Assembly: GCA_002448875.1 (NCBI GenBank)
Contig: DKAS01000252.1
Span: forward strand, 220 to 7,662
DNA length: 7,443 nt
Source of the DNA: Proteobacteria bacterium UBA6920
Lineage (GTDB): Bacteria > Pseudomonadota > Gammaproteobacteria > SG8-11
Direction of reading: 5' to 3'
Numbering within the stretch: position 1 is the stretch's first letter; the number at the start of each line of letters is the position of its first letter. A program made the position numbers and the translations under genes. A model generated the notes under the pieces. The model did no database searches. It had not been told where the DNA came from and was given only the letters and a program-made list of their open reading frames with translations. Positions 5,985 through 7,443 of the stretch are shown in pieces.

Positions 5985-7014
5985 ATTTTTCGGATTCCTG
6001 GTGGTGGTGCTCAGTCTGGCGGCGGGCTGGCTGGGTTTGCAGTATCAGACTTTTCGTGACACCCCGCTGCAAGTGCCGCCGGACGGTCTGGTGTATGAAG
6101 TCAAACCCGGCGCCACCCTCACGGCCATCGCGCAGGATCTGCAACATCAGGGCGTGGTCGCAGACGGGCGTTATTTCCGCTGGTACGCGCGCCTGCTCGG
6201 TCTGGCCGATCATATCAAAGCAGGGGATTACCTGATCGCCACCGGCACTCGTCCCGCGACCTTCCTTGAACACATCAATATCGGCAAGGTTGTGCAGTAT
6301 TCACTCACCCTGGTCGAAGGCTGGACCTTCCGCCAGGTCATGGATGCCATCAATCAACAGCCGCAGCTGCATCACGAGTTGCGCGGTAAAACTGACGCGC
6401 AGATCATGGCCGCCATCGGTCATCCGGGCGAACATCCGGAAGGACGCTTCCTGCCCGACACCTATCTGTTTTACCGCAACACCCCCGACGTGGAATTTCT
6501 CCGCCGCGCCTATGACGCCTGTACCCAGGCGCTGAACGACGAATGGGAAAAACGCCAGGCCAATCTGCCGGTCAATTCACCCTATGAGGCCTTGATTCTC
6601 GCCTCCATCATTGAAAAAGAAACCGCCGTACTCGAAGAACGTTTCGCCATCGCCGGGGTGTTCAGCCGGCGCCTGCTCAAGGGCATGCGCCTGCAAACCG
6701 ATCCCACCGTCATCTACGGCATGGGAGAAGAATATCAGGGCAATATTCGCCGCCAGGATCTGGAAAAACCGACACCGTACAACACCTACCGCATCAAAGG
6801 TTTGCCGCCGACGCCTATTGCCATGCCCAGTGCCGCCGCGATCAATGCGGCGCTGCATCCCGATGCCACGGACAACCTGTACTTCGTAGCACGGGGGGAT
6901 GGCAGCCACCATTTTTCCGCCACCCTGGAAGAACACAACAACGCGGTTATCAAATACCAGCTCAAGGGCCGCAAACGGCCGTTTTCCTCCTTGAAGCAAG
7001 TCAAAGCCATCTAG
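5965..7014 (+). CDS. mltG: Endolytic murein transglycosylase (YceG-like)
   Basis: MltG is an inner-membrane enzyme that cleaves nascent glycan strands inside the chain and is thought to help set strand length in peptidoglycan synthesis. The 349-residue product has a short N-terminus, one membrane segment at about residues 6-26 and a periplasmic remainder. A LysM-like part follows (VYEVKPGATLTAIAQDL, 43-59), then LVEGWTFRQVM and GRFLPDTYLF. The catalytic core has ASIIEKETA at 213-221, whose second Glu (Glu219) corresponds to E. coli Glu218. GMRLQTDPTVIYGMG (240-254), PYNTYRIKGLPPTPIAMP and a late HHF complete it. There are two adjacent ATGs (5965, 5968); either gives the same signal-anchor. 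Both lie inside pabC, with no clear Shine-Dalgarno, so translation is probably coupled. The pabC-mltG-tmk order is conserved in many Gammaproteobacteria. Confidence 0.96.
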   Translation: MMKALFKFFGFLVVVLSLAAGWLGLQYQTFRDTPLQVPPDGLVYEVKPGATLTAIAQDLQHQGVVADGRYFRWYARLLGLADHIKAGDYLIATGTRPATFLEHINIGKVVQYSLTLVEGWTFRQVMDAINQQPQLHHELRGKTDAQIMAAIGHPGEHPEGRFLPDTYLFYRNTPDVEFLRRAYDACTQALNDEWEKRQANLPVNSPYEALILASIIEKETAVLEERFAIAGVFSRRLLKGMRLQTDPTVIYGMGEEYQGNIRRQDLEKPTPYNTYRIKGLPPTPIAMPSAAAINAALHPDATDNLYFVARGDGSHHFSATLEEHNNAVIKYQLKGRKRPFSSLKQVKAI

Positions 7015-7068
7015 CCGGCGTTGCACAGCCCCGGACCGGCCGCGCGCCGTCGTAGCCGCGCATGGCGG

Positions 7069-7443
<375 letters not shown>

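Overview
This window is the core fatty-acid biosynthesis cluster of a gammaproteobacterium, continuing into folate, cell-wall and dTMP genes. All genes are on the + strand. The order is fabH (3' end only), fabD, fabG, acpP, fabF, pabB, pabC, mltG, tmk (5' end only). Apart from pabB, this is the order known from Escherichia coli and relatives. The high GC of most genes, the TTG and GTG starts and the presence of pabB between fabF and pabC point to a non-enteric gammaproteobacterium. The sequence alone does not settle the genus.

Bases 1-1980 hold the fabH-fabD-fabG block. It supplies the condensing enzyme that starts chains, the malonyl-CoA:ACP transacylase and the 3-ketoacyl-ACP reductase. fabD and fabG are tightly coupled: they share one base (TAATG), with a perfect AGGAGG just upstream. 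Bases 1981-2214 are the one sizeable non-coding stretch. It is AT-rich at its left end and contains an 8-bp palindrome next to a 10-bp direct repeat, a GC-rich hairpin and a plausible promoter. This looks like the control region that sets acpP expression apart from fabHDG. acpP (2215-2457) has a strong ribosome-binding site and much lower GC than its neighbours. A terminator-like hairpin then separates it from fabF, which starts with TTG.

From fabF to mltG the genes overlap end to end: fabF/pabB by 29 nt, pabB/pabC by 4 nt (GTGA) and pabC/mltG by 20 nt. They therefore look like one translationally coupled unit. PabB makes 4-amino-4-deoxychorismate with a PabA glutaminase that is not in this window. 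PabC converts that to 4-aminobenzoate for folate. MltG is a membrane endolytic transglycosylase that cuts nascent peptidoglycan. tmk (dTMP kinase) follows after a 117-base gap with its own good ribosome-binding site.

Nothing here amounts to a new system: the gene content is ordinary housekeeping. The points most worth a second look are the PabB active-site signature, which reads PIAGT (the anthranilate-synthase form) instead of the PIKGT of E. coli PabB; the repeat/palindrome cluster upstream of acpP; the hairpin plus weak start between acpP and fabF; and a perfect GC palindrome just before the pabB/pabC junction.
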